DNA of 64,000 nt from Trochalopteron elliotii (lineage: Eukaryota > Chordata > Aves > Passeriformes > Leiothrichidae): contig JANPWX010000055.1 in NCBI GenBank assembly GCA_024734555.1, forward strand, positions 1,052,072 to 1,116,071. The letters are read 5' to 3'. Under the pieces are notes generated by a model. The model was not told the DNA's origin and did no database searches. It was given only the letters and a program-made list of their open reading frames with translations. Positions 22,675 to 35,121 of this stretch are shown piece after piece. Positions within the stretch are counted from its first letter, which is position 1. Each line of letters opens with the position of its first letter. Position numbers and translations under genes: made by a program.

Positions 22675-23987
22675 CTTTTGCATTGTGCTTTTAGAGTTCA
22701 CTTTATTTCACATCATGAGAAGTTCTCACCAGAGTATCTAACACCTCATACTTCTCTTCTGAGATGCAGAGACAAAAAAGAAAGGCTGGCTGGCAGCTAC
22801 TATAAAGTCACTGGGGTGGGTTTCTAGTGCCAGGCTGGCTCCTTTGTAACCCTTTGACACACCCTTTTGCTGTGGTGCTGCAAATGAGTACCAGGCTAAT
22901 TGAGAACACAGGCCTAAAAATAGATGTGTCTGGGAAGTGATGATTTTCCCACAGAAACATCAGGATTTTATAAAAAACTCTAAAAACATGGAAGTTTTAA
23001 GTATAATGCAAAAAGGTTTTGGGTTACCAAGCTTGGGTTTTATATTCTTCTTTTTGACCAACACTGAAGATTTTTGTTGGGATTTCTTTTTAACAAAAAA
23101 ATATTGGTTCCCCAAAGAAAACCACAGCTACTGGCAAAATAATTTTAAAAAATTATTAAGATGTTAGGCTCAGCTTACTTTTTTTTCTCCTGTTAATCTG
23201 CTTTCTTCCTTCTTGCATTTTTTCTGTTTTCTGCCCTGTTCTTGTCATGTGCAGCCCACTGGGTGGTACTTACATGGTAACCAGTCCTACTTAGGGAAAG
23301 CAGTGCTTTCATCTTCATCAGTTCTTCCCTCATTGGTTTTTCTCTTCAGCCTTATTTGTTACTGTTCTTTTTCTGTCCATTTATCTTTATGAGATGTTAT
23401 CTTTCCTTTATCTTTTCCATATCATATTCATCCCCTCCCCTTTTTGTCCAGCAGCTAGATATCTCTAATAATCTTTGTTCCTTCCTGCTTCCATCTTAAA
23501 TTCTTTCTGGCACCTTTAATACCTGTGCTTTCATTTCTTTTTCTTCTCTCTGGATATTAATGTATGGCAATCTTTCCCACCTGTATCTTTGAATAGCACA
23601 TACTCCACAGGGCTTTAAAAAAATAAGCGATTTTTAATCACAATGCTACAAGAACTCAAAAAGTAAGTTTTTTTTCTATTAATTTTATATGTGGGAAAAA
23701 CCAAAGGCAGAAATATTGATTAATTCCTCAATAGATGTGATATTTCTCTCATCCTGTCCTGTGATCAGGACTTCTGCAGGCTTCAACCCTACTTTATTCT
23801 TCATCTTCCATCACTTGAAACTTGTCCCATAAACTTTTTCATGTGGAGATCACCAGGCAGCAGAAGCATTGGGCCTGAGGAGAGCTGGGTAAGAAAGCAC
23901 CACTTGCAGCATCTGTGGTCACTGCTTGTGGCCATACACTGAGAAATACAGAAAATACAGTTGTGAAGATCAAGGAAACTTCATTCC
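22675..23987. other. unique DNA including a 390-bp pyrimidine-rich tract
   Basis: From about 23170 to 23560 the plus strand is strongly C+T-rich (repeated ttctttttctgtcc-like runs) with few long purine runs. This is a strand asymmetry typical of intron DNA or an eroded microsatellite. No gene is recognised in the rest. Confidence 0.5.
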
Positions 23988-24770
23988 ACAGAATGATAGA
24001 TTCACAGGATGAGTCAGGTTGGAAGGGACCACAGAGGGTCATCTGGTCCCACCTCCCTGTTCCAGCAGGGCCATTCCAGAGCACAGGGCACAGGATTGTG
24101 TCCAGAAGGTTCTGGAATATCCCCAGTGAGGAGACTCCACACAATCCCTGGACAATCTGTTCAGGGCTCAGTCACTGCCCAGGACAGAAGTTCTGCCTCA
24201 TGTCAGTGGAACTTGCTGGGATCAGTCCCTGCCCGTTCCTCCGGTGCCATTGCTGGGCCCCCCGGAGCAGAGCCTGGGCCCTGCTCGGAGCCCTCCCTGC
24301 ACACAGGGACACCCAGGGCTGAGGGCCCCTCTCAGCTGGGGCCACTCTCGAGGCTGGACAGCCCCAGCTCCCTCAGCCTTTCCCTGTCAGAGATGCTCCA
24401 GGCCCTAAATCATCTCTGCAGCCTCCACTGGCCCCGCTCCAGGAGCTCCCTGTCCCTGCTGTGCTGAGGAGCCCAGGACTGGACACAGCCCTCCAGATGT
24501 GCCTTCCAGGGCTGGGCAGAGGGGCAGGATCACTCCCTCTACCTGCAATCCATGCTCTTCCCAATGCACCCCAGGATTCCACTGGCCTTCTTGTTCTCCA
24601 GGGCACTGCTGGCTCATGGAGAGCCTGTTGTCCACCGGGACCCCCAGGTCCTTCTCAGCAGAGCTGCTGGCCAGCAGGTCACCCCCAGCCTGTGCTGGTA
24701 CATGGGGCTATTCCTCCTCAGGTGCAGAATCCTGCACTTGCCTTTGTTGAACTTCACATACATTCCTCCT
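23988..24770 (-). mobile_element. CR1 LINE, longest copy, about 780 bp
   Basis: The left end, complementary to a CR1 3' end, reads cacaggatgagtcaggttgg. The element then continues in the complement well into ORF2. Upstream blocks complementary to a part of ORF2 absent from the short copies (for example around AGGTCCTTCTCAGCAGAGCT and GCAGAATCCTGCACTTGCC) extend to about 24770. The GC content and blocks differ from the commonest local subfamily. Reading frames are broken. Minus-strand frames at 24373-24635 (for example MDNRLSMSQQCPGEQEGQWN) correspond to decayed ORF2. Confidence 0.9.
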
Positions 24771-26579
24771 TGGAGACATGGAAAGATACAGGTTATACAG
24801 GTTCAAGTGTACAGGTCATAGTACCTGCAGAAAACTTCATAAATGGCAGAATGAGCTGGGCTGCTGGGAGAAAAAGCAGTTTGCTCCTGAGAGGAGAAAA
24901 AAAGAATGGGTTAACAGGCACATAACATTTTCATTTGGGTTGCTCAATGGTTGGAGGGTGAGTTTCAGATTCACTAACCTGGGTGTTTTTCACATGAGTT
25001 TGGGTTTCAGAATGAAAGCTAGCACTGTGGTTGCAGACCTATGAGAAGAGAGAAGTTTGCCCCTGCTCCAGGGTGGGAAGGATTAGTACTTGAAGACTTC
25101 AAATTACTTACATGTGCACGATGTGTGTCAGTGGAGGATTTTTTTAATCATAAAATTAAAGTATGTATTTGGGTCCAGTCTGTTGGGCTTGCAAGTACAA
25201 CAAATATAGGAAGTTCTGTTTCTGCAGATGAGAGAAATCTGATAAAACTTGGAATGTACTTCCAAGCAAAATTTACTAATTTTGAGAGGCCTCTGCAATT
25301 CTATTTTGTGTTAGGACCATGTGTCAATTAAAGATCTTCTATTTCTAGTGCAAGCTTCCTTCTCAGCATCCCAAAATGAGTTCAGTGTAGTTTCTAGGAA
25401 AAGAGATAGACTAAGCACAGTCCAGATCAAGCATAGTGTGGGTTTTGTGCTTTTTCTCATCTTTTCTGGGAAGCTCAGACATTTCCAGAGGAGGTGGGTG
25501 GGAGACAGTAACATTCCTCAGGCTGTTCAGTCCTGCCCTTGCAGGGCACGAGCTTGGGCTCAGCAATCTGTCCAAAGCACTCAGGCCATATTTGTGGAGG
25601 CCCCAGAGAGCAGAGTGAGCTCTCCTTGAGCTGACCATGGTGTCCATCCCATAAATCCCACAGCAGACCCCCTAAACACGGTTCTCCTGTGGGTCATCTG
25701 GACGTGTTGGCTCTGCCAAGGCCTTGTTCTGTGCCACCCATCCTGCTTGGGGCTCAGCCCTGTTAGCTCCCATCTGCTGCGCAGGTTCGGGCTTGAGTGG
25801 ATCACCAGGAGAAGGAGGCAGAGCTGGAGGAGGCTGGGCTGGTGACTCAGTGGGCAGAATTCTTCCCTCTGAGTCAGGGCTGAGTCAAGGGGTGCTGAGG
25901 GGTCTGTGCTGCTCCAGCTGCTGGGTTTGGGACACAACTGAGAAACCAAACTCCCAACCACTGATCTCTTCAAGAACATCTGAGGTCCGTCCTCAGCAGC
26001 AGTGGCATTTACCCACTATCTTGACCACATTCCAGGGTGGAAAATGTATTTCACTCACCTCCAGCTCCCTGTTACCCCCGTGAAACACTTCATTCTTCAC
26101 TACTGCAGCACAATGCATCAGTAAGGATATGCAGTATTTCATGTGGCCTTTTGGCTTTAACGTTGGTCAAAATGGCTTGCACACGCATTGCCAAACTTTT
26201 TTTTCCATATGCCTCTTTTCTGCATATCAAGGGATATCCTGCTCATCCTGCTCACAAATGCACAGTACTTCCACAGCTGTTGATCAGGAATCTGCATAGG
26301 TAAAGAGAGCGTCACATGTCTCACAGCCTAGTTTATCTCAGGGCAAATAATACCAAGGGGGTAGATATTGATTTAATAATGCAAAGTCCTTTTATACCAT
26401 CAGTTCTCAGTGAAGTGCAAGTATTAGTGTCACTGAGGCAACAACCTTCAGCACAGATGGCTTCTCCTGGTCTCAGAAGGTCCAAACGCTTCACCATATC
26501 CTCTTGCTATTCCAACCACAGCAACAGTGATTTTCGAAGGCAACCAACTCTTCAAAGTTTGTGCTTGAGCTCACTTTGT
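24771..26579. other. 1.8 kb unique non-coding DNA
   Basis: A GC-richer zone lies at 25490-25960, with opposing frames on both strands (25411-25979) that carry no recognisable domain. No repeat family is seen. Confidence 0.5.
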
Positions 26580-27072
26580 AATCACAGAATATCCATAACT
26601 GGAAGGGACTCCCAAGGATCGTTCAGTCCAACTCCTGGCCCTGCACAGACACCCAACAATCCCACCCTGTGCATCCCTGAGAGTGTTAAGTGCACCTGGA
26701 GCTCTGGCAGCCTTGGGGCTGTGATCATTCCCTGGGGAGTCTGTTCAGTGCCCCAGCACCCTCTGGGGGAAGAACCTTTTCCTCATATCCACCCTAACTC
26801 TCCCTTGACACAGCTCCAGCTTTTCCTTCAGGTCCTGTCCCTGGTCACACAGAGCAGAACTCAGGGCCTGACCCTCCTCTTCTCCTCCTGAGGAAGCTGC
26901 AGAACTGCTCAGACCTCAGTCTCCTCCAGCTTGAACAGACCAAATGCATTCAGCTGCTCCTTGTGTGGCTTCACCTCCAGACCCTTCAACATCTTTGTAG
27001 CCCTCTCTTGGACACTTTCTAATAACTTTATATTTTTCTTATATTGAAGTGCCTCAAGCTGCCCCAGGACTC
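26580..27072 (-). mobile_element. CR1 LINE, second 3'-end subfamily, about 490 bp
   Basis: This is a close relative of the copy at 9639-10019. It starts atcacagaatatccataactgg, then holds the CACCCAACAATCCCACCCTG block and CCAGCACCCTCTGGGGG. It continues further upstream in the element (complement of blocks near TCCTTGTGTGGCTTCACCTC) to about 27072. 5'-truncated, frames broken. Confidence 0.9.
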
Positions 27073-29099
27073 ACTTTGTTCCCACTTTGCTCACTTGCCA
27101 TGGCTGACATGCCTCAGTTTATGCCTCCCAGCGATGGAGGCTGTGTGCCAGCATTGAGACACACATGCTGTCCGATACTTGCTTCGTTTGATATGTGATG
27201 ACAGCTCTTTATAGGTGTCTGAGAAAAACAAATGAATGAAGAAACAGTTCCTGGTGGCCTCTGCCAGCTGTTGACAATACCAAATAATTTTCTTTTCCTG
27301 AAACGGACCTGATGCCTCTTGTGGATGATGTGGCGTGTAGGTGTTGTGTCAATCAATAAAAATTAAAAGTTGCTGAAGGGCAGGAACAGCAGCTGTGAGA
27401 TTTCTTACTGCTTTTCATTCACAGGGAAATGGTGTCAGACTCTGCTTAGTGGCTTGTGTGATTTACTGTCACATTTATCTCACATGCTTCAGCAAGGACT
27501 TGCACAAGCAGATTGATTTTAGAGCCCAGTTTTTAAAGGTGGAAGACAAATGGTTCATTCAGAAAAACTTACTTTTGAAATCTTGTTTAGCATCTAAGTT
27601 TTTTCCAGAGCAGCTGGTATGGATCCCTTTACATGAAGGAAGCAATGCACATCAACCATGGGATGTCCCAGGTGCCTCTACAGAAATGGTTCTTGGAAAA
27701 CACCTCTGGTGCTAAGTAAGCCAGGAGAGAATAAAGGAATATTTGCCCAGCTTCAGTGTTCCTGTGTCAGACACATCAGCCTTGTGCCTGAAAACAGCCA
27801 GACAGATAAAATTAGGTATTACTAGGATAAAGAAAAAAAAAAAAAGAGAGATTCTTTTTTGTTTGCAATCTCTTTACCATGATGTCTGATTAAAATGTTT
27901 CTATTGAAATTTTTCTTCAGCAGGAAAAAGCTGTTTCAGACAGAGCACATCTCACAGAAGAGTGGATTCACTGAGGAAGATCTTCTTGCTACAGAATGTT
28001 TAGAGATTTCACTGGAAAGCAGAAATGCCTCTGACAAAAGGATAGATGCTATGTCATTTTTTAACCCAGTGCTATACACAAGGAATTCTGCCGGAGAGCC
28101 CTGGAGGTGACACCCCAATGTGTCTGGCATCGTCCTGTTGCTTTGTCTCTACAATAAGTTCTCTAAAGCCTCCATGTGTCACCAGCCTAATGAGAACCCA
28201 CAACCAGCATAGGGGGGAGGACAGGCACATGAGGCACCCAGAATTACACTCTTATAATGTGGCATATCCATTTTGTTCCATATTTCATTTATTGGGCAAT
28301 GTAGTTGAGGCTTTGGCTTTCAGTAAAAACCAAGAATTTTCCCAAGGAGAAAAACTGGATGAGGAATTAAAGAAACTCCACCAAGTGACTAAAACACCTC
28401 CCAAGCACCATTTTCCACTATTCATATTTGGAAGAATTAAATGCGGTTTTAGTGCAAGGAATAACTGTACGTTAGCCCTAGGGTTATGAACTGGATAAGC
28501 TATTAGGAATTTTCCATTTCTGACTGACTGTGATCTCACATCAGTGTAACTCTGCTCACTTCAGTGGAATTACTTCAGAATTGCTCTGATGGGAAAGCAG
28601 AACGAGGTCCTGTGATTCTATAACTATTTCTACTAAGCTGTTCACATATGCCTGAGAGAAGCGGCTTTTAAGAAAATATAGTGGAATTTAGAGCCCATTT
28701 TTCATCAGTTCAGTTAATCAGTTTACTTTGGTCTACTGATCACTTCTGCTGCTTTGCATGTGATTGTCCTTGTAACTGAGGTCAGTTTTATAGGGAAGGA
28801 AAATATCCTTTGTAAGTCCAGATGGTATCATTAGAAGAAACAGACAAGTTGGGCATCTCTAAAGTTTTTTCCTTTTCATCTTTCTGAAGACAAATTTTAA
28901 CAGTAATTAAGGATTTAATATTCTATGTTATAGTTTATAAGAAATTACAGGTTGTTTTTGTTATAAGACCCTAAAATCTTGATTTCTTTTGCTTCTGTCA
29001 ATAGGAAATTACTGCTGACCTGTCTGGCAGGTCGTTGAAGGTTTGTAGAAACTGCTAGATCCTCATTTACAACATGACATACGGTTCCCATCCAACTAG
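27073..29099. other. 2 kb unique DNA with a possible old repeat at 28530-28600
   Basis: No gene is recognised. A run of A followed by GA lies at 27831-27848. Around 28536-28600 the text ATCAGTGTAACTCTGCTCACTTCAGTGGAATTAC resembles, in two parts, a motif common in ancient amniote interspersed repeats. The match is from memory and weak. Confidence 0.35.
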
Positions 29100-29167
29100 A
29101 ATCATAGAAACATAGAATATCCTGAATTGGAAGGGACTCACAAGGACCATTGAGTCCAGCTCCAGGA
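29100..29167 (-). mobile_element. CR1 LINE, minimal 3' end (about 68 bp)
   Basis: The octamer remnant (atcatagaaacatagaat) and the block complementary to CCTTCCAATTCAGG are present. Homology then ends within about 70 bp. It is an extreme 5' truncation of the second subfamily type. Confidence 0.85.
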
Positions 29168-29560
29168 GAATAAGAATAGCAACATGCCAGTGTTTTATAC
29201 TGGAGCACCTTGAGTTCCCTGTCCTGGAATAGGATCACAAAATGCAGAGCTATTCAACAGGGAAGTGGATTTCAGTGCTTACTTGGCTACACTGTGAGTC
29301 CAAGGAGACTGGGCAGAAAGGGTGAGAAGGGCTGAAGGTCCTTCTCACCATCTCCATCTTGCATGGAATATCCAGCATATACATGAATAGTAGGATCTGA
29401 GCCATAAATTCAGAAGGTGACAGAATAATTGAGGTCCACAGACATCTGTGAATTCCAAAGCCCCACACAGAGCCAAGATAATTTCTGTCTTAAAAAAAAT
29501 TTCAGTCTTCTCTAGCTAAGTTCTGAATACCCCAATATTGATATGTATTGATATGTCTAT
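29168..29560. other. short unique spacer between two CR1 copies
   Basis: Nothing is recognised. A (gatatgta)n-like short duplication lies at 29538-29556, just before the next CR1. Confidence 0.5.
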
Positions 29561-29803
29561 TTCAAACTGATAGAGAGTAGGTTTAAGTTGGCTATTAGGA
29601 AGAAATTGCTCCCTGTGAGGGTGGTGAGGCCATGGAACAGGTTGCCAGAGAAGCTGTGGCTGCCCCGTCCCTGGAAGTGTCCAAGGCCAGGATGGGGCTC
29701 TGAGCAAGTTGGGATAGTGGAAGGTGTCCGTGCCCATGGCAGGGGCTGGTACTGGATGATCTTTAAGGTCCCTTCCAACCCAGGCTATTCCATGATTCTA
29801 CAA
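29561..29803 (+). mobile_element. CR1 LINE, 3' 240 bp
   Basis: Sense CR1 runs from TTCAAACTGATAGAGAGTAG through GAGAAGCTGTGGCTGCCCC and ends CCATGATTCTACAA. It includes the last ORF2 codons (RKLLPVRVVRPWNRLPE) followed by the 3' untranslated end. 5'-truncated. Confidence 0.94.
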
Positions 29804-30272
29804 TATGCCTGTAGACATAGGACCAGTCATCTATAATGTATCAAAATAGAGATGGGTTTGAGGGCTGGGATCAGATGTGTTTCAGGGTTGGAATTAGACT
29901 TCAAGTGGATTTAAGCTTCATGGATTTTGGAGAGGAAAAGTTTAACCAAGCTAATTCCATAGGGCTGAATCCAGCAGTTATCAATATCCCCAGAGGAAAA
30001 GTAGCTTCTGCAGTCTTTTGATTAACTGTGCATAAAATGAGCCTTCCTCCCCTTAATGTTCTAATTAGATATGAATGAACCAGTTCAAACCACATAAGAA
30101 TTGACTCCTGACTCCTCTGCATGTAAATTAACCACTAGGTCACAGTTTTATTTTTTTCCCTGAGAAAACCAATTTTCCCAGAAGGGGGGGTGGCACTTAG
30201 AAGTACTCCCACTGCATCTTCCACCATCCCAGAGCTTTTTTACACATGGCTGTTCAAGTGACAGGAGGACTA
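29804..30272. other. unique spacer, nothing recognised
   Basis: Short frames at 29836-30122 on both strands have no motif. No repeat family is seen. Confidence 0.5.
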
Positions 30273-30384
30273 AAGCCAGGTTAGGTGGGGTCTAGTGGAA
30301 GGTGTCCCTGCCCATGGCAGGTGGTTTGAATGAAATGATCTTGAAGATCCCTTCCAAACCAGGCCATTCCATGGCGTTGTGATT
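30273..30384 (+). mobile_element. CR1 LINE, short 3' end
   Basis: The block TCTAGTGGAAGGTGTCCCTG and the terminal CCCTTCCAAACCAGGCCATT are present, with decayed octamers. About 110 bp, with a small internal gap relative to sister copies near 30284. Confidence 0.9.
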
Positions 30385-30549
30385 GAACAACCAGGAGCCA
30401 TGACCCCAGCTGGTTGGTCAGCAAACGCTGGCAGATGTCAATGCTTGGGTGATCGAGATTACAGCTGCAAAGGGAAGGAGAGCAGGTTTACACGTGTGGG
30501 CTGTTTGTCAGCCTAGAGGCAATGCCGGGTATTTTTGGGGGTCTTAGTG

Positions 30550-30690
30550 TAGGGGAAAGCCGCGGGTCGGGCGGGTGCGGTAGCGCGGGCACCGCTGCCC
30601 TCTGCTGGGTACCGTCCCGCGGGCACTGCCTCCCGCAGCATCCCCACGAACAGCAGGAACCGGCACCGTCCCTGCTCCCTGAGCTCTGCC
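30550..30690. promoter_or_regulatory. CpG-rich patch containing a CTCF-type core motif
   Basis: CpGs are dense here (GCCGCGGGTCGGGCGGGTGCGG, in two parts) in otherwise CpG-poor DNA. At 30595-30608 the plus strand reads CTGCCCTCTGCTGG. Its complement CCAGCAGAGGGCAG fits every position of the vertebrate CTCF core consensus CCASYAGRKGGCRS. The motif is therefore oriented on the minus strand. Methylation-free island or insulator function is inference. No exon is evident. Confidence 0.5.
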
Positions 30691-30995
30691 AGCCTCAGCC
30701 AGCCGGACACCGCTTTGTGTGCCTCCAGTCCATGGGCAGAGCAGCGGGGGAGCACCTCCTGCAGGGTTGGAAGCGCTTATCGAGAGGGCTGAGCGTGAGC
30801 TTCCATCACACCCGGTTGCAATCAGCCGTGTCCTGCTGTTATCCCAGAGCACCCTCTGGGATGGCAACGCAGTTTTGCTTCTTCCTTATGGAGTGAAGAA
30901 AGAGTGGATGTGTGCATTTGCTGAGGAGGTGCAGTTGCACTGCAAGCTTATCCATCCCATGGCTATCCTTCCTAGAACTCTGTCTCAGATGAAAG

Positions 30996-31620
30996 TGACC
31001 TGGGGGTCCTCAACAGCAGCAGCTGAACATGAGCCAGCTGTGCCCAGGTGGGCAAGAAGGCACCTGGGCTGGGTCAGCAATGGTGTGGCCAGCAGTGACT
31101 GTCCCCCTGCCCTGGGCACTGGTGAAGCCACCATCTCAAATCCTGTCTTCTGTTCTGGGACCCTCATGACAGGAATATTGAGGGGCTGGAGGGTGTCCAG
31201 AGAAGGGAATGGAGGTGGGAAAGGATCTGGAGAGTCAGTTATATGAGTGGCAGCTGAGGGAGCTGGGGGTGCTCAGCCTGGAGAAAAGGAGGCTCAGGGG
31301 GGACCTTCTGACTCTCCACAAGTCCCTGACAAGAGGGTGCAGCCTGGAGGGATTGTGCTCTGCTCCCAGGGAACAAGGGACAGGACAAGGGGAAATGGTT
31401 TCAATCTGTGCCAGGGAAGTTTCAGGCTGGATATCAGGAAAAATTTCTTCACCGAGAGGGGTGTCAAGTATTGGAACAGGCTTTCCAGGGAGGTGGTGGA
31501 GTCACCATCCCTGGAGGTGTTCAAGACTCAGAGCTCTGATCTGGTTGACATAGTAGTGATTGGTCACAGGTTGTACTCAATGACCTTGGGAGATCTTTTC
31601 CAGCCTAAATGATTCTGTGA
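30996..31620 (+). mobile_element. CR1 LINE, older subfamily, about 625 bp
   Basis: Sense CR1 of a different, more diverged subfamily. It starts in ORF2 at GTGACCTGGGGGTCC and passes GAGCCAGCTGTGCCCAGGTGG and CTCAGCCTGGAGAAAAGGAG. The peptide blocks [35 protein letters not shown] and [17 protein letters not shown] are close to the classic CR1 ORF2 C-terminus. The 3' end is CCAGCCTAAATGATTCTGTG. Frames shift twice upstream of 31210. Confidence 0.92.
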
Positions 31621-32353
31621 ACACTGTCTCTGTCTCACTGCATCTTGCAGTGACAATATGTACCCATGAAACCAGCCCCTCTGCATTTTGGCTGGCTATA
31701 GAAAACTGTGTAGGCTTATTTCTCCTCTGACAAATCCCAAAGAAAGCCTCACCTGTGAGCTTTAAAATCATGCAAAATTCATAATCGAAGGACAATTTTC
31801 AAAGCCTCAGCCTTTTAGATAAACCTGTCCAAGCCTGTTCACTTAATTAATGAACAAAGATGCAGGAGATGCAGAGCCGTGAAATTAAATGTGAAAACTA
31901 AATTCAGCCTAGCTGGGGAGTCAGATACATAGAGGGAACTGAAAGTTGCTGTGCAAGGGGTAGTTCTGAGAGTGTACAGGAGTCTGATACAGGTCAGAGT
32001 TGGACTGCTGTTGAAATTGGTTTTATCTGTATCTGTAAATAGGTGTGGGGGGGATTAAAGAGGCTCTTACGGTACAGAATGGAAATAGAGGGGCAGACTG
32101 AGCTGCTGAAACTCCTGCAAGAAATTGCTAGCTGACATGAGTAAGAAGATCAAAATGTTGGCATCTTATACAACTGCACTGTGGTGGGGATGGACAGACA
32201 GTACAGAAGGAACTAGAAATGCTGCTCGGCAAAAAAAAGATTCTCAAACATCTGGGAGAAAATACTGAGAAACTGAACTACTCAGCAGGAGGGTGGAATT
32301 TGGAAAACATTCAGTGCTGAGACTCCGGGGTGATAAGGGCATAATAGACACAG
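31621..32353. other. unique spacer, nothing recognised
   Basis: AT-rich, with no gene or repeat family seen. Short A-runs lie near 32231-32239. Confidence 0.5.
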
Positions 32354-32779
32354 AGTCATAGAATCATAGAATGGCTTGAGTTGGAAGTAACCTTAAAGAT
32401 TGCCCAGTTCCAACCCCCTGCCATGGGCAGGGACACCTTCCACTATCCCAGGTTGCTCAAAGCCCGATCCAACCTGGCCTTGGACATTCCCAGGGATGGG
32501 GCAGCCACAGCTTCTCTGGAAAACCTGTGCCAGGGCCTCACCACCCTCACAGGGAACAGTTTCTTCTTTATATCTAAACTAAATCTACTTTGAATTACAC
32601 CATTCCCTGTTGTCCTGTCACTCCAGGCCCTTGTCAAGGGTCTCTCTTAATTTTTCCTGTGGGCTCCCTTCAGGCACTGTAAGGCCTCAATGATGTCACC
32701 CCAAAGCCTTCTCCTCTCCAGGCTGAACAATTCCAATCCTTTCAGCTTTTTGTCACAGCAGAGCTGCTCCATCCCTCAT
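32354..32779 (-). mobile_element. CR1 LINE, about 425 bp
   Basis: The complement starts gtcatagaatcatagaatgg with two octamers, then the 3' UTR and the ORF2 tail, ending at the complement of the GATGGAGCAGCTCTGCTGTG block. The minus frame at 32443-32637 keeps FSLDIKKKLFPVRVVRPWHR. It is one of the better preserved copies. Confidence 0.95.
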
Positions 32780-32918
32780 GTGGGTCTTTCATAGTCCCTA
32801 GGAAGGCAGCTTATATATGGATCAATTGCAGCCTTCAGAGGCATCTGAAGGCCTGCCCTGGTATTACACCACAGCATTTCCCCAAAAAACGTGGGATACT
32901 ACATCTGAGTTCATCCAG

Positions 32919-33000
32919 AGGGAAAATAAGGCATGGAAAGGTTAGGTGACTTGCTTTATGTTGTGTAACCAGGAATGAAAGTAGCTCTCAGATCTTTTAT
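32919..33000 (-). repeat. MIR-like SINE remnant
   Basis: GGTTAGGTGACTTGC, followed by a decayed ACACAGC region and GTAGCTCTCAGATCT, follows the order of the complement of the MIR consensus (GGTTAAGTGACTTGCC, then the AGCTAGTAAGTGGCAGAGC region). Identity is low, as expected of a very old amniote or mammal-wide-type core SINE. The call is from memory of the family. Confidence 0.5.
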
Positions 33001-33650
33001 TCTTAACAGCAGCCAGCCTAGGGAACCTCTACTTGGATCTCAAGGGATTCCTTCTTCCTGGAAAGGTTTTCATTTCCAGTAAAAGCAGGGAGGCTGGGTG
33101 GGAACAACCCGAGGGATGCCATGCATTGTTCACATGCTTGCAGCAGTGTGGAATGTGAAGTCTGAGGAGCAGGAGGCAGCAGTGCCTGGCCAGGAGAGCA
33201 GGAGCAGTTCAGGTGGCCCTGGCAGGGATCCACACAGCAAGCCAAGGGTGACTCAACATCAGGAGGGACTCAGCCAGGCTGTGCTGGACCTTGTGGCCAA
33301 CTGGTGGAGAACAGCACCACGCCCTAATGTCACCTCAGTGTGGCTGAGTAAAGAGCAGACATGGCTGCTTAGATCCTAAACCTCCCCAGATTCACAACAA
33401 ACCTGAAACCCAGTTCAGCAAAGCAGTGACTTTTGTGCATAGGGCAAGACCTGTACCAACTGCATATGAACTACAGTTTGAGGTTCAGCCACACTAAAGG
33501 CATGGGGGCAGAAAGGCTAATTAAGATGTTTAATTAAGATGGTGCTTGGTGAATTTTAGGAATGAATGTTAGGACATGTTTTCTGGGATTTCAATGAACA
33601 AATTTAAGTGTCCAAGAGATCCCTATCTGTCTTCAGTATTGTGGGTCTAC

Positions 33651-33740
33651 AGCAGTCATTTAACCCTGGTCGGTGTCACTTTTCTTAACTACAAAATGTG
33701 AAAAATGAACCTCTTAGAAACTATTTTGAGTTGTGAAGGG
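33651..33740 (+). repeat. MIR-like SINE remnant, 3' part
   Basis: TCATTTAACCCT, then TTTTCTTAACTACAAAATGTG and ACCTCTTAGAAACTATTTTGAG follow the MIR order: TTACTTAACCTCT, TTTCCTCATCTGTAAAATGGG, then ACCTCATAGGGTTGTTGTGAG. The spacing is right and identity moderate. Confidence 0.5.
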
Positions 33741-35120
33741 GAAAACTAGGTGTGGGCCAAGGAATTAAGCAGTGGAACTGTTAAGGAAAGGATCAGGAAA
33801 TTCCTCCTAGCAGTGAGGTCTGAAAGTGTGCCTGGATCTCGAGGAAGACATGAACCCCATGTCACTTGGGTGAGTGAGGAGTGCATGGTCCTTTCCTCTC
33901 CTCTTCCCAAGGGAGTGGGGCTTGTCTCCTCAATCTAAAGAAGCCTGTCCATCTCTAATTTCCCCTTCCTTTGTTTGAGTAGGTTATCTGATATAATTAC
34001 ACAACATTCAAGTGCAGGAGTGCAGGAAGAAGTGATAAAATCAAGAACAGCTTTAATGAGGCCAGAAAAGGAAGAAAAATGGAGTTAACTCAGGGGAACT
34101 TCAAGGTCCTTTTGGTGCTATTCAAGCCAACAAATGGGAATACTGCTAAAACAGAAGAAGTTGGGTGGAGTCAGAGGGTTGATTTGGAACTAGCAGAGCA
34201 TTCAGTGGTTTCAGCAGGGAGCCTTCAAGTTAGATGGTGTCAGGAACACCCAGAGGAATTTGGGTAAGCAAACATCTGTTTGTGCAGATATGCACCTCTG
34301 CCTGCTGTAGAGTGATGTGTCTGTTGCAGGGGGAGGGACTGAGGGGAGTGACACAGATAAGGAAGGATAGATGGCCACAGAGGAATGGCCACATCCACAC
34401 AGAGGTCTAGCCAAGACTGATGCTGGCCAGGGAGGGTTGGGGTGGCTGAGGAACACACATTTGTACAGAAAACATCAATTTGCTGCATTCACTTGTATTA
34501 AATTATCCATTAAAATTAAACCTGATACAAAGATGGGAAAGAAGGGGAATTTCATCTCCTATGAAGAGTGTATGTTAAAATCTAGTTATTCCAGAGGAAG
34601 GTGAAGAATCCCATTGCCTGCTAGACAGAAATTTTGATTTACACAGTAGTTCAAGGGCACTGGACACAGCAATTCAATTTCCCACACAAGGTAATGCAAT
34701 CAGGCCCAGTCAAGATACCCCCAAGCCTAATGGGAAAAGAGCACAACCAAACGCTGTCACCACAACTCCTAAATTAATGGGGAGATAATTCATGTTCTCA
34801 GGTGTTCATGTGGGCAGTGCTGGGGGAAAACAGGGTGTCTAACTCCAATGGATGTTCTTACATTCTATTTATGACATAATTTACTATAATCTACTAAGAG
34901 TATCTATGTGGTGTGTCACAGCTGTATTCATAGCTGGTATTATTCTGACACAAACGTCTCCCTGAAATTTAGATGCATTTCTCAGTCAGCTTTTGGGTGA
35001 TGATAAGGAACCCTAGACCTTTGCTGCAGACATAAATGCTGCAATTCCATTCTGGATGTTCCCATTGGTCTATTCCTGCCTCACAGTTTTACCTGCCTTC
35101 ACCAGGGTAAGTAACAAGAG
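33741..35120. other. 1.4 kb unique non-coding DNA
   Basis: No CR1 or gene is recognised. A 13-bp tandem (TAATTAAGATG twice) lies just upstream at 33518-33541. Opposing short frames at 34211-34604 have no motif. Confidence 0.5.
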
Positions 35121-35121
35121 C

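Noticed and set aside
24009..24925. Plus-strand frames of 152 and 154 codons
   Set aside because: They are antisense to the long CR1 at 23988-24770, with GC-rich composition and no domain.
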